From Bacteroidota bacterium (GTDB lineage Bacteria; Bacteroidota; Bacteroidia; Cytophagales; Cyclobacteriaceae), in the NCBI GenBank assembly GCA_016178785.1, contig JACOSO010000069.1, positions 1 to 33,340 of the forward strand: a stretch of 33,340 bases of DNA, given 5' to 3'. The position numbers and the translations under genes were made by a program. The notes under the pieces were generated by a model that did no database searches, was not told where the DNA came from, and saw only the letters and a program-made list of their open reading frames with translations. Positions 25,879 to 33,340 of this stretch are shown piece after piece (position 1 is the stretch's first letter; every line of letters starts with the position of its first letter).

Positions 25879-28800
25879 TTAGAAGCCTACATTAAGACCA
25901 AAGCCATAATATCTGGTAGCAGGATAATTTCCTACATCCACACCCCGAGTTACATCTACATTCCCTACAATTTCCGGATCCTGACCAGTGTACTTGGTAA
26001 TTGTAAATAAGTTAACTGCTTGCGCGTAGATCTTCACGCGCTGCAAACCAAGTTTAGTAAGCATCGCTTTAGGGATGTTATAATTGATCTGCAAATTTTT
26101 CAAGCGCAAATAAGAACCGCTTTCCATGTACCACGAATTGGATACTGTGTTTGTGCTGAAATTAGAGGCTGACTCTGCGATTGGAGTTTTAGCTCCATTT
26201 CCCAAAGCAGGTGTCCAGGATTGCAACATGTTTGTACTGAGGCCGGCCCCGGAGAAGGATTGGTAAAAATTGGTGTACCACTTTTGGAAGTTCATAATCT
26301 TATTTCCATAAACTCCATAAGCAAAGGCATCGAGAGACCAATTTTTGTACTTAACATTAATATTAAGACCGTACGTAAATTTTGGAATAGGGCTGCCCAT
26401 GAAAACGCGATCCTTATCATCAATTACTCCATCGCCATTTACATCCTTAAACTTGAAACGCCCAGGTGCTGCACCATCTTGAGTAGGAGACGCAGAAGCG
26501 TCAGCTGCGTCTTTGAAATACCCGATCATATTGTACCCAAAGAAGGAAGAAATAGATTGACCAACTGCATTTCTGACCAGTTGCAAATTTCGGAAGTTAC
26601 CACCCCCAGGCTCAAAATAAGTTTGACCTGATGCAATTTGAGTTATTTCGTTATGAATAGGTGAAATATTTCCGTCAAGTGTTAGACTCCATTCATTGCT
26701 TACTTTCATTCTTTTGATCACTTGTAAATCAATGCCCTTGTTGACCATCTTACCGACATTCACAAACGGGTTGTTTGGTAGTACCCCACCGGAATTAAGA
26801 AAGTTGGGATTGAATAATAAGTCTACCGTGTTCTTTTGCCAGACTTCAAGAATAACGTCCAAAGTTCCATTCATAAATGTACCATCAATGCCGATGTTGG
26901 CAGTTCGGTTTTGTTCCCATTTTCCTGCAACGTTTCCGACCTGGAGTGGAATAAATCCTCCTACAACTGAACTATTGGTTCCATTAATATCGTATCCATT
27001 TGCAGGGCCTCCTTGGAATAGAGTAAACTGGTTGGCAGCGTTTGCTGATAATAAACTATTTGTATTACCCATGATCCCGTATCCGCCACGAAGCTTCAAA
27101 TCGGAAATCCAAGTGATTCCAGACATGAAGCTTTCGGAGGAAATTCTCCAAGCTGCAGAGACAGCAGGGAAGACACCGTACCTATTCTGAGGACCAAAAA
27201 CAGAAGATCCGTCTCTGCGAATAATGGCACTGAGATAATATTTATCGCTCAAGTTATAGTCTACTTTAGCAAACACAGAAGCAAAAGTGTAAGGTTGGAA
27301 AGGTGTGCTATTCACTTGTCTGCCTGTTGAATTCGTATTTGTGAGGCTTATATAATTCGGATCCAGACTGAAAGGATTTAATCCAAAGCCTGAAACGAAT
27401 CTTCCTGTGCTGTTCTTGATCGCTTCGTAACCCGCTAGTACTTTAATAGAGTGATCCCCCAATTTATTATCATACTTAATGGTATTAGTAAATGTGTAAT
27501 TCAGTGCGTAACCCATGCCCTCACTTAATGCATTGGAAGAAGTGTTTTCCGCATTCTCATAAGTCTGCTGATTCAGTTGTAGAAAGTGAGACTGGTCGAT
27601 CGAGCCTCCAAAGCTGGAACGAAGAGTAATGTGTTTTACAGGGTCTACTTCAATATAGACATTACCAAAAATTTGTGATGTGTTCTGCGTATTATATTGA
27701 GGGCTTAACCTAGTTAAATTTGCGACAGGGTTAACAGGGTTGTTAAATCCAGGAGCAGCTGTGCCCGCCCAGTTGCCATTCACATCATGGACTGGGATTA
27801 TTGTAGGCATACGGTAAGCTAAATTCAAAACATTTTCATCCTGAGGATTTCCAAAGGTTGGGTTGAGTTTATAAGTCAGAAGTAAATTTTCCCCAACCCT
27901 AACATTCTTCATCGGCTTGAACTCAGAGTTTAACCTTAAGTTCCACCGCTTCAGGTATTGATTAATCGCAATACCTGTCTGATCAAAATAAGTAAAGTTG
28001 GCGTAGTAGTGTGCCTTTTCACCTCCGCCTGATAATCCAAGGCTTAAACGAGTTACGGGGGCAACGCGTGTCATCGCCTTGTACCAATCTACGCCTCCTT
28101 TGTCTGCAGCCGTCACCTGAATAATTTGACCCTTGGAAGGATCTACATTATAATTGGCCAAGGCCGTGGCTATTCTTGGATCGCCCGCAAACACGTTTCC
28201 AACTGCACCGCCTCCTGGAATACCTACGTTTATAAAGTCAGGGAGTTTGGGGTTATTAATATCTGTACCATAGGAATCTTTTGCTGTGGCTGTCGTGGCA
28301 CCAGACGTGTTACGCAAAGCTTCATAAACTTTATTGGCCTGGTCTTGAGGTTTAAGAATTCCAATACCAGAACCTTGCATGGTCACGCCACTATTGATGT
28401 CAAGACTTACGTTGGTTGTACCATCGTATTTGCCATGCTTTGTGGTAATGATAATGACACCTGAAGCTGCCCTTGCGCCATAGATGGAAGCCGCGCCAGC
28501 ATCTTTTAGTATGGTTTGGCTTTCAATATCGTAAGGGTTTACATTAGAATTATCGAATGTGGGAACTCCATCGATTACATAAAGCGGTGTGTTATTCCCA
28601 AAAGAACCAAAACCCCTGATCCTTACTTGCGAAGGAGTACCTGGCTGACCGGAGGTAGTCACTTGCACACCTGCAACTCTTCCTTGGAGAGCTTGACCAA
28701 CATCCGATTGTGGTATAGCTATTGTATTTGCAGCGGAAATTACGGACACAGCCGAAACAAGGTCCTGCTTGCGTTCAGAAGTATAGCCTGTAACAATCAC

Positions 28801-29154
28801 CTCCGAAAGGGCGGCTACATCAGGTTCCATTGTTACCTCTACATTGGACTGACCGTTTACGGGGATTTCCACTGTTTTAAACCCGATAAATGACACTACT
28901 AAGGTGCTGTTTGCACCAGAAACCTTTATAGTAAAAAGGCCCTGTGCATCTGAAACAGTTCCGTTTCCGGTGCCTTTCTCTAAAATATTTGAGCCAGGGA
29001 TAGGCTGGCCCTGGTCATCCATGATTTTACCCGAAACACTTTGCCCTTGGCTGAAAGCAAACGTGCTGCACAGTACAATCATCACACAAAGCAAGAGATA
29101 CCGCTTTGTCTTTGCAAAACATGGAGACAAGTCATAGTAACCGATTTTTCTCAT
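25879..29154 (-). CDS. SusC/RagA-family TonB-dependent outer-membrane transporter
   Basis: The product has 1091 residues. A signal peptide ends near residue 35 (CSTFAFSQ). A carboxypeptidase-regulatory-like domain (VSGKIMDDQGQPIPGSNI, about 40-115) is followed by the plug region, with SEVIVTGYTSERKQDLVSA near the TonB box and VRIRGFGSF, PLYVIDGVP and ASIYGARAASGVIIITTK. A 22-strand barrel runs to the C-terminus, ending FGLNVGF. It imports oligosaccharides across the outer membrane using TonB energy together with the SusD partner. The leader upstream is long (about 255 bases from a predicted start of transcription) and contains candidate operators and a strong inverted repeat. Confidence 0.96.
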   Translation of the reverse strand: MRKIGYYDLSPCFAKTKRYLLLCVMIVLCSTFAFSQGQSVSGKIMDDQGQPIPGSNILEKGTGNGTVSDAQGLFTIKVSGANSTLVVSFIGFKTVEIPVNGQSNVEVTMEPDVAALSEVIVTGYTSERKQDLVSAVSVISAANTIAIPQSDVGQALQGRVAGVQVTTSGQPGTPSQVRIRGFGSFGNNTPLYVIDGVPTFDNSNVNPYDIESQTILKDAGAASIYGARAASGVIIITTKHGKYDGTTNVSLDINSGVTMQGSGIGILKPQDQANKVYEALRNTSGATTATAKDSYGTDINNPKLPDFINVGIPGGGAVGNVFAGDPRIATALANYNVDPSKGQIIQVTAADKGGVDWYKAMTRVAPVTRLSLGLSGGGEKAHYYANFTYFDQTGIAINQYLKRWNLRLNSEFKPMKNVRVGENLLLTYKLNPTFGNPQDENVLNLAYRMPTIIPVHDVNGNWAGTAAPGFNNPVNPVANLTRLSPQYNTQNTSQIFGNVYIEVDPVKHITLRSSFGGSIDQSHFLQLNQQTYENAENTSSNALSEGMGYALNYTFTNTIKYDNKLGDHSIKVLAGYEAIKNSTGRFVSGFGLNPFSLDPNYISLTNTNSTGRQVNSTPFQPYTFASVFAKVDYNLSDKYYLSAIIRRDGSSVFGPQNRYGVFPAVSAAWRISSESFMSGITWISDLKLRGGYGIMGNTNSLLSANAANQFTLFQGGPANGYDINGTNSSVVGGFIPLQVGNVAGKWEQNRTANIGIDGTFMNGTLDVILEVWQKNTVDLLFNPNFLNSGGVLPNNPFVNVGKMVNKGIDLQVIKRMKVSNEWSLTLDGNISPIHNEITQIASGQTYFEPGGGNFRNLQLVRNAVGQSISSFFGYNMIGYFKDAADASASPTQDGAAPGRFKFKDVNGDGVIDDKDRVFMGSPIPKFTYGLNINVKYKNWSLDAFAYGVYGNKIMNFQKWYTNFYQSFSGAGLSTNMLQSWTPALGNGAKTPIAESASNFSTNTVSNSWYMESGSYLRLKNLQINYNIPKAMLTKLGLQRVKIYAQAVNLFTITKYTGQDPEIVGNVDVTRGVDVGNYPATRYYGFGLNVGF

Positions 29155-29305
29155 AGTTTTTGGTTTAGGAAATGTATTAATTGAAGAAAAAGTCTTGAAA
29201 ACAACCCTTAGCCGTCATCGACTAAGAGAATTTATAGTGTGCCGTTTTTATCATATTCATTTTGACTAGGGCAATAATTTGTTCTCGTTGGAGCGTCTCG
29301 ATAAC

Positions 29306-29313
29306 TGCGTAAA
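29306..29313. promoter_or_regulatory. Third candidate regulator half-site, in the susC leader
   Basis: TGCGTAAA (complement TTTACGCA) is identical to the half-site found twice upstream of the permease gene. It lies next to the inverted repeat at 29316-29369. As a single site its significance is weak. Confidence 0.35.
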
Positions 29314-29315
29314 AC

Positions 29316-29369
29316 ACGATTCGGCCGTGATGAATGTTCAATTGTACATATCACTTTCAGCCGAATCGT
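29316..29369 (-). promoter_or_regulatory. Three-tier inverted repeat in the susC 5' leader
   Basis: Outer arms ACGATTCGGC (29316-29325) and GCCGAATCGT (29360-29369) match at 10 of 10. Middle arms are GTGAT (29327-29331) and ATCAC (29350-29354). The centre, ATGTTCAATTGTACAT (29334-29349), is a 16-base palindrome with one mismatched pair. The layers are nearly concentric. As RNA this would be a 54-base hairpin about 40 bases into the leader; as DNA it could be a dimer operator. Confidence 0.65.
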
Positions 29370-29415
29370 TGCCATAAAAAAACTAACCCTAAATTTATCT
29401 TCTATGACTTCCTAA

Positions 29416-29423
29416 CAAATTTA
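29416..29423 (-). promoter_or_regulatory. Predicted -7 element of the susCD promoter
   Basis: The minus strand reads TAAATTTG, a perfect TAnnTTTG. There is no TTTG at 19-21 bases upstream; instead the nearer candidate operator half-site lies 29-30 bases upstream of the motif, as expected for an activator-dependent promoter. Confidence 0.5.
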
Positions 29424-29452
29424 TCTCCGTCAACATATTTATGTTCTTGATT

Positions 29453-29482
29453 TTGCGTATATAAATCCTCGAATTGCGTAAT
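29453..29482. promoter_or_regulatory. Candidate XylR/AraC-type operator upstream of susC (21-base direct repeat)
   Basis: TTGCGTAT (29453-29460) and TTGCGTAA (29474-29481) are in direct repeat with a 21-base period, two helical turns. On the coding strand of susC they read TACGCAA. The same half-site with the same period occurs upstream of the permease gene. Confidence 0.6.
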
Positions 29483-29585
29483 CACACCGATTTGTATTCT
29501 CAGTAGGAGACAGAGATTAGCAATAGTTTACTTTCAGAATTGCTAGTTGGAAAATGTGAATTTGATCTCGGCTGTTGTTACAGTT

Positions 29586-30755
29586 TCACTTCTTAAGAAG
29601 ATATTTTTTCCGGAATTCGTGCGGAGTGCATCCTTTGATTTTTTTGAAAGTCCGGGAAATATTTTTTCCGTCTTCCAACCCAATGTCAAGCGCTATCTCA
29701 AAAACTGCTTTGTCAGTTTCAAGAAGTTTTTGTGCAAATTTTTCTATCCTAAGATTGTAAATGTATTTGTAAACAGGAAAGCCTGTAACCTGTTGAAAAC
29801 GTTTCTCCAATGATCTTCTTGATATCGGAATCTGCTTCAGAATTTGCTCAACATGAAGATGGGTATTAATGTTTTGATGTATGTATCTCAAGGTTGAGGA
29901 GATGTGAATATCATTGGTTGCATAGATATCGGTTGAGTGTCGCGTGATTACTTGCATTGGCATGACCTGTATATCGTAAAAATCTTTTGTTTTGTTCTTC
30001 ATCATTTTATGAAGAAGCTCGGCAGCATCATAGCCACCCTTCTCCGCATCAAGGCTGATGCTAGATAATGGTGGATCAGAAAGATTACAGATCATCTCGT
30101 CATTATCAACACCAAGTACCGCTACTTCTTCAGGTATCCTTATCTCTAAATGCCGACAGGCTTGTGTTATGTGTTGCCCTTGGTTGTCGTCACACGCCAT
30201 AATTGCTATTGGTTTGGGCAGTGACTTTAGCCATTTACTCAATGAAGAAGGCTTATAATACCACAGCTCACGCGATCTGGATTTTCTATGTTCAAAGTAG
30301 TGGACTTCATAGCCTTTTGTTTTTAATGTTTTCTCAAAGCCCTCAGCGCGCTCTCTTGACCATACGATATTTTTAAAACCATAAAATGCGAAATTCTTGA
30401 AACCCTTTTTCAAAAAATATTCGGCCCCCATTTTACCAGCTTCATCATACGCACCGCCACTGATGTTTGGTATTTCAGTAAACCGTTCAATAAAATCCTG
30501 TGCAATTACGGGTATGCCTGCTTTGACTATTTTGTTTACATCCGAACCGTTATAAAACTGCCCGATTATTCCATTCGCGCCCCACTCTTGTGCCCATGAT
30601 AAAATTCCATCAATTCCTTTGGTCTCTCGATAGAATGTTGGCATGCGACAGAAAACCCATGGTCCGTGTTCTTTAGAATACTTCGTAATTCCCCGTAAGA
30701 GGCCTTTAAAGTACTCCTCAGAAAAATCAGTTAATAAAATGACTTTGTACATCAT
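29586..30755 (-). CDS. XylR-type one-component regulator (sugar-binding domain + AraC helix-turn-helix)
   Basis: From the ATG at 30755 the product has 389 residues. The first 270 or so resemble LacI/periplasmic-binding sensor domains, as in E. coli XylR (VILLTDFSEEYFKGLLRGI, GANGIIGQF, IPVIAQDF, AIMACDDNQGQHI, VAVLGVDNDEMICNLSDPPL, SSISLDAEKGGYDAAELL; long ones cited in parts). The last 100 are an AraC-family DNA-binding domain (HVEQILKQIPISRRSLEKRF, FEIALDIGLEDGKNISRTFK, GCTPHEFRKKY). It should bind a sugar in the cytoplasm and activate transcription. The gene starts 32 bases after the permease stop, so both are likely in one operon. An alternative start is the next codon (30752); a longer frame to 31025 overlaps the permease and is rejected. 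Confidence 0.9.
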   Translation of the reverse strand: MMYKVILLTDFSEEYFKGLLRGITKYSKEHGPWVFCRMPTFYRETKGIDGILSWAQEWGANGIIGQFYNGSDVNKIVKAGIPVIAQDFIERFTEIPNISGGAYDEAGKMGAEYFLKKGFKNFAFYGFKNIVWSRERAEGFEKTLKTKGYEVHYFEHRKSRSRELWYYKPSSLSKWLKSLPKPIAIMACDDNQGQHITQACRHLEIRIPEEVAVLGVDNDEMICNLSDPPLSSISLDAEKGGYDAAELLHKMMKNKTKDFYDIQVMPMQVITRHSTDIYATNDIHISSTLRYIHQNINTHLHVEQILKQIPISRRSLEKRFQQVTGFPVYKYIYNLRIEKFAQKLLETDKAVFEIALDIGLEDGKNISRTFKKIKGCTPHEFRKKYLLKK

Positions 30756-30787
30756 ATCAATTACTAAATGATTAAACCTGCAATTCT

Positions 30788-32020
30788 CTAAAATTTTATA
30801 GTTGAATTTTTGACAAGAGGTTTTGCCCAAAATCCAATACTTAAAATATATCCGAGCGTAATGAAAAGAAAAAGCATTGCGTATAGCAAGCCCACTAATT
30901 CTGCCAGGCCACCGATGATAAGTGGCACTACAGCACCACCAACTATTCCCGTGCATAGAATACCCGCAAATGTTCCGTGATGAGATGAAACTGAATTGAG
31001 TGCGAGTGAAACAATGATAGACCACATGACAGACGCAAAAAAGCCCGTTAAAGGAAATGCGTACAACGCTACCAGCTGTGATCCGAACAAGGCAAATGTC
31101 AAGGATAATATTGCACCAGAAGCAAAAATGATCAGCACCCTTCGACTATCAAAAATCTTTAGTAACAACAATCCTAATAAACAACCCAACGTAAGTAGAC
31201 CCCAGAAATATGAAATGACCGTTGCACCTGTAGTTGCCGGATCAACCCCATGGTATACTTGAAGAAATTTTGAGGTCCAATTTGCTACGCCCTGCTCTGT
31301 GCCCACGTAGGCGAATATTCCGACAAAAAATAAGATCACATATCTGTCGCGAAGTAAACTTTTAAATGAACTTCCTACCTCAATGCGTTCGTCATCTTTT
31401 AATATCACAACCGGGAACTTTATGAACTTAATTACTACAATCATTAGAAGAGCTATTAAGGCAAAAAACCAATACAGGGAAACCCACCTCAAGTTTTCAG
31501 GAACTAAATAATTACAGATTTGAATAATGAATGATTGATTTTCAGAGTGTACATTTTTCACCAGGTAGCTGTACAACAAAGGGCTTAGAAAGGAGGCTCC
31601 GCCAAAACACAATTGAGCCAGAACTGAATGGAATGCAAAACTTGCTTCACCCCCTGCCTGACGAAGCAAGGGATTGATAACCACCTGCAACATGGCCATG
31701 CCCACACCTATGAAAAACAACGATAACATCGCTACATAAAATCCCGGAAACAAACCGAACAAAAAAGCCCCGGTAAATGCGATTCCAAACGCCAATAAGA
31801 GAACGGTTTTTTCAGAATACTTTTCGATTAAAAGGCCAGAAGGAATTGACATGATGCCATAAGCAACAAAGAATGCAAATGGTAAAAAACCGGCTAGCCC
31901 AACACTCAGATTAAAACTTGCAATGATGTCTGGAATGAGTGGACCGAGAATATTGGTCAGAAATGATATTACAAAGAATATCAGTAAAATCAGAATGACG
32001 ATGAATGTGTTAGGCTTCAT
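30788..32020 (-). CDS. MFS sugar permease (FucP/NagP-like)
   Basis: The product has 410 residues with 12 predicted membrane helices, the usual MFS layout. The segments FFVISFLTNILGPLIPDI, PFAFFVAYGIMSIPSGLLIEK and GVGMAMLQVVINPLLRQAGG are characteristic of the FucP-like branch; the last is the conserved Asn-Pro motif of helix 4 (cited in parts: GVGMAMLQVVINPLL, RQAGG). FucP-like permeases carry fucose, glucose/galactose or, in NagP, N-acetylglucosamine with H+ or Na+. With a GH20 gene upstream, GlcNAc or GalNAc is the likely substrate (inference). The promoter region carries a perfect -7 motif and the candidate regulator sites. It is probably co-transcribed with the regulator downstream. Confidence 0.88.
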   Translation of the reverse strand: MKPNTFIVILILLIFFVISFLTNILGPLIPDIIASFNLSVGLAGFLPFAFFVAYGIMSIPSGLLIEKYSEKTVLLLAFGIAFTGAFLFGLFPGFYVAMLSLFFIGVGMAMLQVVINPLLRQAGGEASFAFHSVLAQLCFGGASFLSPLLYSYLVKNVHSENQSFIIQICNYLVPENLRWVSLYWFFALIALLMIVVIKFIKFPVVILKDDERIEVGSSFKSLLRDRYVILFFVGIFAYVGTEQGVANWTSKFLQVYHGVDPATTGATVISYFWGLLTLGCLLGLLLLKIFDSRRVLIIFASGAILSLTFALFGSQLVALYAFPLTGFFASVMWSIIVSLALNSVSSHHGTFAGILCTGIVGGAVVPLIIGGLAELVGLLYAMLFLFITLGYILSIGFWAKPLVKNSTIKF

Positions 32021-32050
32021 TACGGGCTTAGATAATCATCATAAGATTAT

Positions 32051-32058
32051 CAAAATTA
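32051..32058 (-). promoter_or_regulatory. Predicted -7 element of the permease-regulator operon
   Basis: The minus strand reads TAATTTTG, a perfect TAnnTTTG, 30 bases before the permease ATG. The -33 position at the usual spacing is occupied by a TTTACGCA half-site instead of TTTG. Confidence 0.55.
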
Positions 32059-32070
32059 AAAATGAAACCA

Positions 32071-32106
32071 TGCGTAATTTACGCACAATATACCTCAATT
32101 TACGCA
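32071..32106. promoter_or_regulatory. Candidate XylR/AraC-type operator upstream of the permease gene
   Basis: TTTACGCA occurs at 32078-32085 and 32099-32106, exactly 21 bases apart in direct repeat; both are preceded by AA (AATTTACGCA). The first is also the right arm of a perfect palindrome TGCGTAA-T-TTACGCA (32071-32085). The proximal end is 13 bases upstream of the predicted -7 element. Confidence 0.65.
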
Positions 32107-32139
32107 AAGGATTAAAATACCTGCATCTTGACCGAATCT

Positions 32140-32152
32140 AGGTCATTGACCT
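32140..32152. promoter_or_regulatory. Perfect short palindrome between GH20 and permease genes
   Basis: AGGTCA-T-TGACCT is a perfect 6-base inverted repeat with a 1-base spacer; TGACC also stands at 32129-32133 upstream of it. It lacks a T-run. It may be a second operator or part of the GH20 3' end. Confidence 0.35.
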
Positions 32153-32232
32153 CAAAACAGAAAGAATCCAAAACGAAGTGCGCTTAAATGTGACCGACAA
32201 TGTTTTAGGTACGAACAGATAAGGTGCGTTCA

Positions 32233-33340
32233 CTACTTATTCGAATCTGCTTTAGTTTTAAAAACATGTTTGGCGTAATTCACTTTCCAGTCGTCAAGTA
32301 ATATCCTGTTTGCCGTGAGGCGCTTTATAAAATCATTGTAGTTTAGATTTTCTTTTGAAGTCCAAGCTAATTCAGCCAGCGCAATTGCTCGGGGGTAAAC
32401 CATGTACTCCACTTGATCTCCGGTTGTCATATATTCAGACCAGACATTAGCCTGAGTGCCCAGCACATGCTTTGCCTGCTCCGGTGTAAGTTGTGACGGC
32501 ACGGGGTCATAGTAATAAATCTTACTGACGGGTACAAATCCGCCAATGGCTAAAGGCTCTTCTTTAGTTGTGTCCTGATAATAATCGAGATATACCCACT
32601 TTGATGGAGTCATGATCACATCATGATTTTGTTGGGCAGCAGCAATACCTCCTTCTTCACCACGCCAGCTCATCACTACGGCATTCGGTGCAAGTCCTCC
32701 TTCAAGAATTTCATCCCAACCGATGATGTTCTTCCCTTTAGCATTAATATATTTTTCAATTCGCTGAATAAAATAGCTTTGCAACCCGTGTTCATCCTTT
32801 ATTTTTTCAATCCTCATCCTTTCCTGACAATTGGCGCATTTTTTCCATTTTGTTTTAGGGCATTCATCACCTCCGATGTGAATATATTTTCCTGGAAAGA
32901 GCGGAAGGACTTCATCGATTACGTCTTGAAGAAATTGAAATGTTGTTTCCTTTCCGGCACAGAAGACATCATCAAAAACACCCCAAGTAGTAGCCACCTG
33001 ATATGGCCCGCCTGTGCAGCCAAGGTAAGAGTAAGCAGCGAGTGCCGCCTGTGCGTGACCTGGCATTTCTATTTCAGGGAGAATAGTTATGTACCTCTTC
33101 GATGCATAGCTTACCACTTCTCTAATTTCTTCTTGCGTGTAATATCCACCGTGGGGCACGCCATCGTATTTGGCTAAGCCATTGTTACGGGTGCGGGTGC
33201 TGGCCCGGCCAATTATTGTTTCTTTTCTGTTGGCAGCTACTTCTTGAAGCCTGGGGTATTTTTTGATTTCAATTCGCCAGCCCTGGTCTTCTGTCAAATG
33301 CCAATGAAAAGTATTCAACTTGTAGTGCGCCATCAAATCA
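32233..33340 (-). CDS. GH20 beta-N-acetylhexosaminidase, 5' end outside the window
   Basis: About 368 C-terminal residues are visible; the frame stays open to the window edge, so the signal peptide and N-terminal domain are missing. The GH20 catalytic barrel is clear: MMAHYKLNTFHWHLTEDQGW, ILPEIEMPGHAQAALAAY, the catalytic pair Asp-Glu in HIGGDECPKTKW, IIGWDEILEGGL, VMSWRG and PRAIALAELAWT. The Asp positions the substrate acetamido group and the Glu is the acid/base. The enzyme removes terminal GlcNAc or GalNAc from chitin oligomers or glycoprotein glycans. Paired cysteines in the CTGG and FCAGK loop suggest an exported enzyme. It is upstream of the permease and regulator on the same strand, though the 212-base gap with its own promoter signals suggests a separate unit. 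Confidence 0.93.
   Translation of the reverse strand, partial: DLMAHYKLNTFHWHLTEDQGWRIEIKKYPRLQEVAANRKETIIGRASTRTRNNGLAKYDGVPHGGYYTQEEIREVVSYASKRYITILPEIEMPGHAQAALAAYSYLGCTGGPYQVATTWGVFDDVFCAGKETTFQFLQDVIDEVLPLFPGKYIHIGGDECPKTKWKKCANCQERMRIEKIKDEHGLQSYFIQRIEKYINAKGKNIIGWDEILEGGLAPNAVVMSWRGEEGGIAAAQQNHDVIMTPSKWVYLDYYQDTTKEEPLAIGGFVPVSKIYYYDPVPSQLTPEQAKHVLGTQANVWSEYMTTGDQVEYMVYPRAIALAELAWTSKENLNYNDFIKRLTANRILLDDWKVNYAKHVFKTKADSNK

Noticed and set aside
30756..31025. N-terminal extension of the XylR-type regulator (90 more residues in frame)
   Set aside because: It overlaps the permease gene on the same strand in another frame and encodes no recognisable domain; the sensor domain starts at the Met at 30755.

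Overview
The window looks like chromosomal DNA of a Bacteroidota bacterium, most likely order Cytophagales (inference, no 16S in view). The signs are a SusC/SusD pair, a typical Bacteroidota HNH nuclease, a SMUG2-type glycosylase, an OmpA protein with PD40 repeats, a sensor kinase with a two-component propeller, and promoters of the Bacteroidota form TTTG-N19-TAnnTTTG. There is no transposase, integrase, phage gene or CRISPR array.

Layout. 1-3298 (+): 3' end of a sodium:solute symporter, an OsmC-family protein, metZ (homocysteine synthesis), an HD-domain hydrolase and a 50-residue membrane protein closed by a clear terminator. 3366-8261: a secreted thioredoxin-like protein (-), a small membrane protein (+), then a YkgJ-type cysteine-cluster protein and a large RecB/AddA-like helicase-nuclease (both -). 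The open frame of the nuclease extends 159 bases past its first ATG and includes the Walker A motif, but has no ATG, GTG or TTG start there. 8413-13289 (+): a membrane-anchored patatin-like lipase overlapping a SMUG2-type glycosylase by 4 bases, smpB overlapping an NlpC/P60-like protein by 4 bases, and an HNH endonuclease. 13283-13932 holds three tandem copies of a roughly 185-base hairpin-rich repeat plus a diverged partial copy. 13940-18256 (-): class III aminotransferase, AI-2E-family transporter and OmpA/PD40 protein. 18321-21407 (+): propeller histidine kinase. 21438-23199 (-): a 39-residue membrane protein, a TerB-like protein and gap. A tRNA-Glu (+) with its own promoter and terminator follows.

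23571-33340 (all -) is a polysaccharide-utilisation locus aimed at N-acetylhexosamine glycans such as chitin or glycoprotein glycans (inference from GH20). In transcription order it has a GH20 beta-N-acetylhexosaminidase (runs off the window), a FucP-like sugar permease, a XylR-type one-component regulator (sugar-binding domain plus AraC helix-turn-helix), SusC, SusD, a terminator, and a broken FG-GAP/CRTAC1-type lipoprotein gene. GH20 would release the sugar, SusCD would import oligosaccharides across the outer membrane, the permease would carry the sugar inward, and the regulator would sense it in the cytoplasm. Upstream of both the permease and susC I find direct repeats of a TTACGCA-like half-site exactly 21 bases apart, the geometry expected for an AraC-family dimer. 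The susC leader also contains a three-tier inverted repeat. This candidate regulatory circuit, the start-less nuclease gene and the NlpC/P60 protein with a displaced cysteine are the main points for follow-up.
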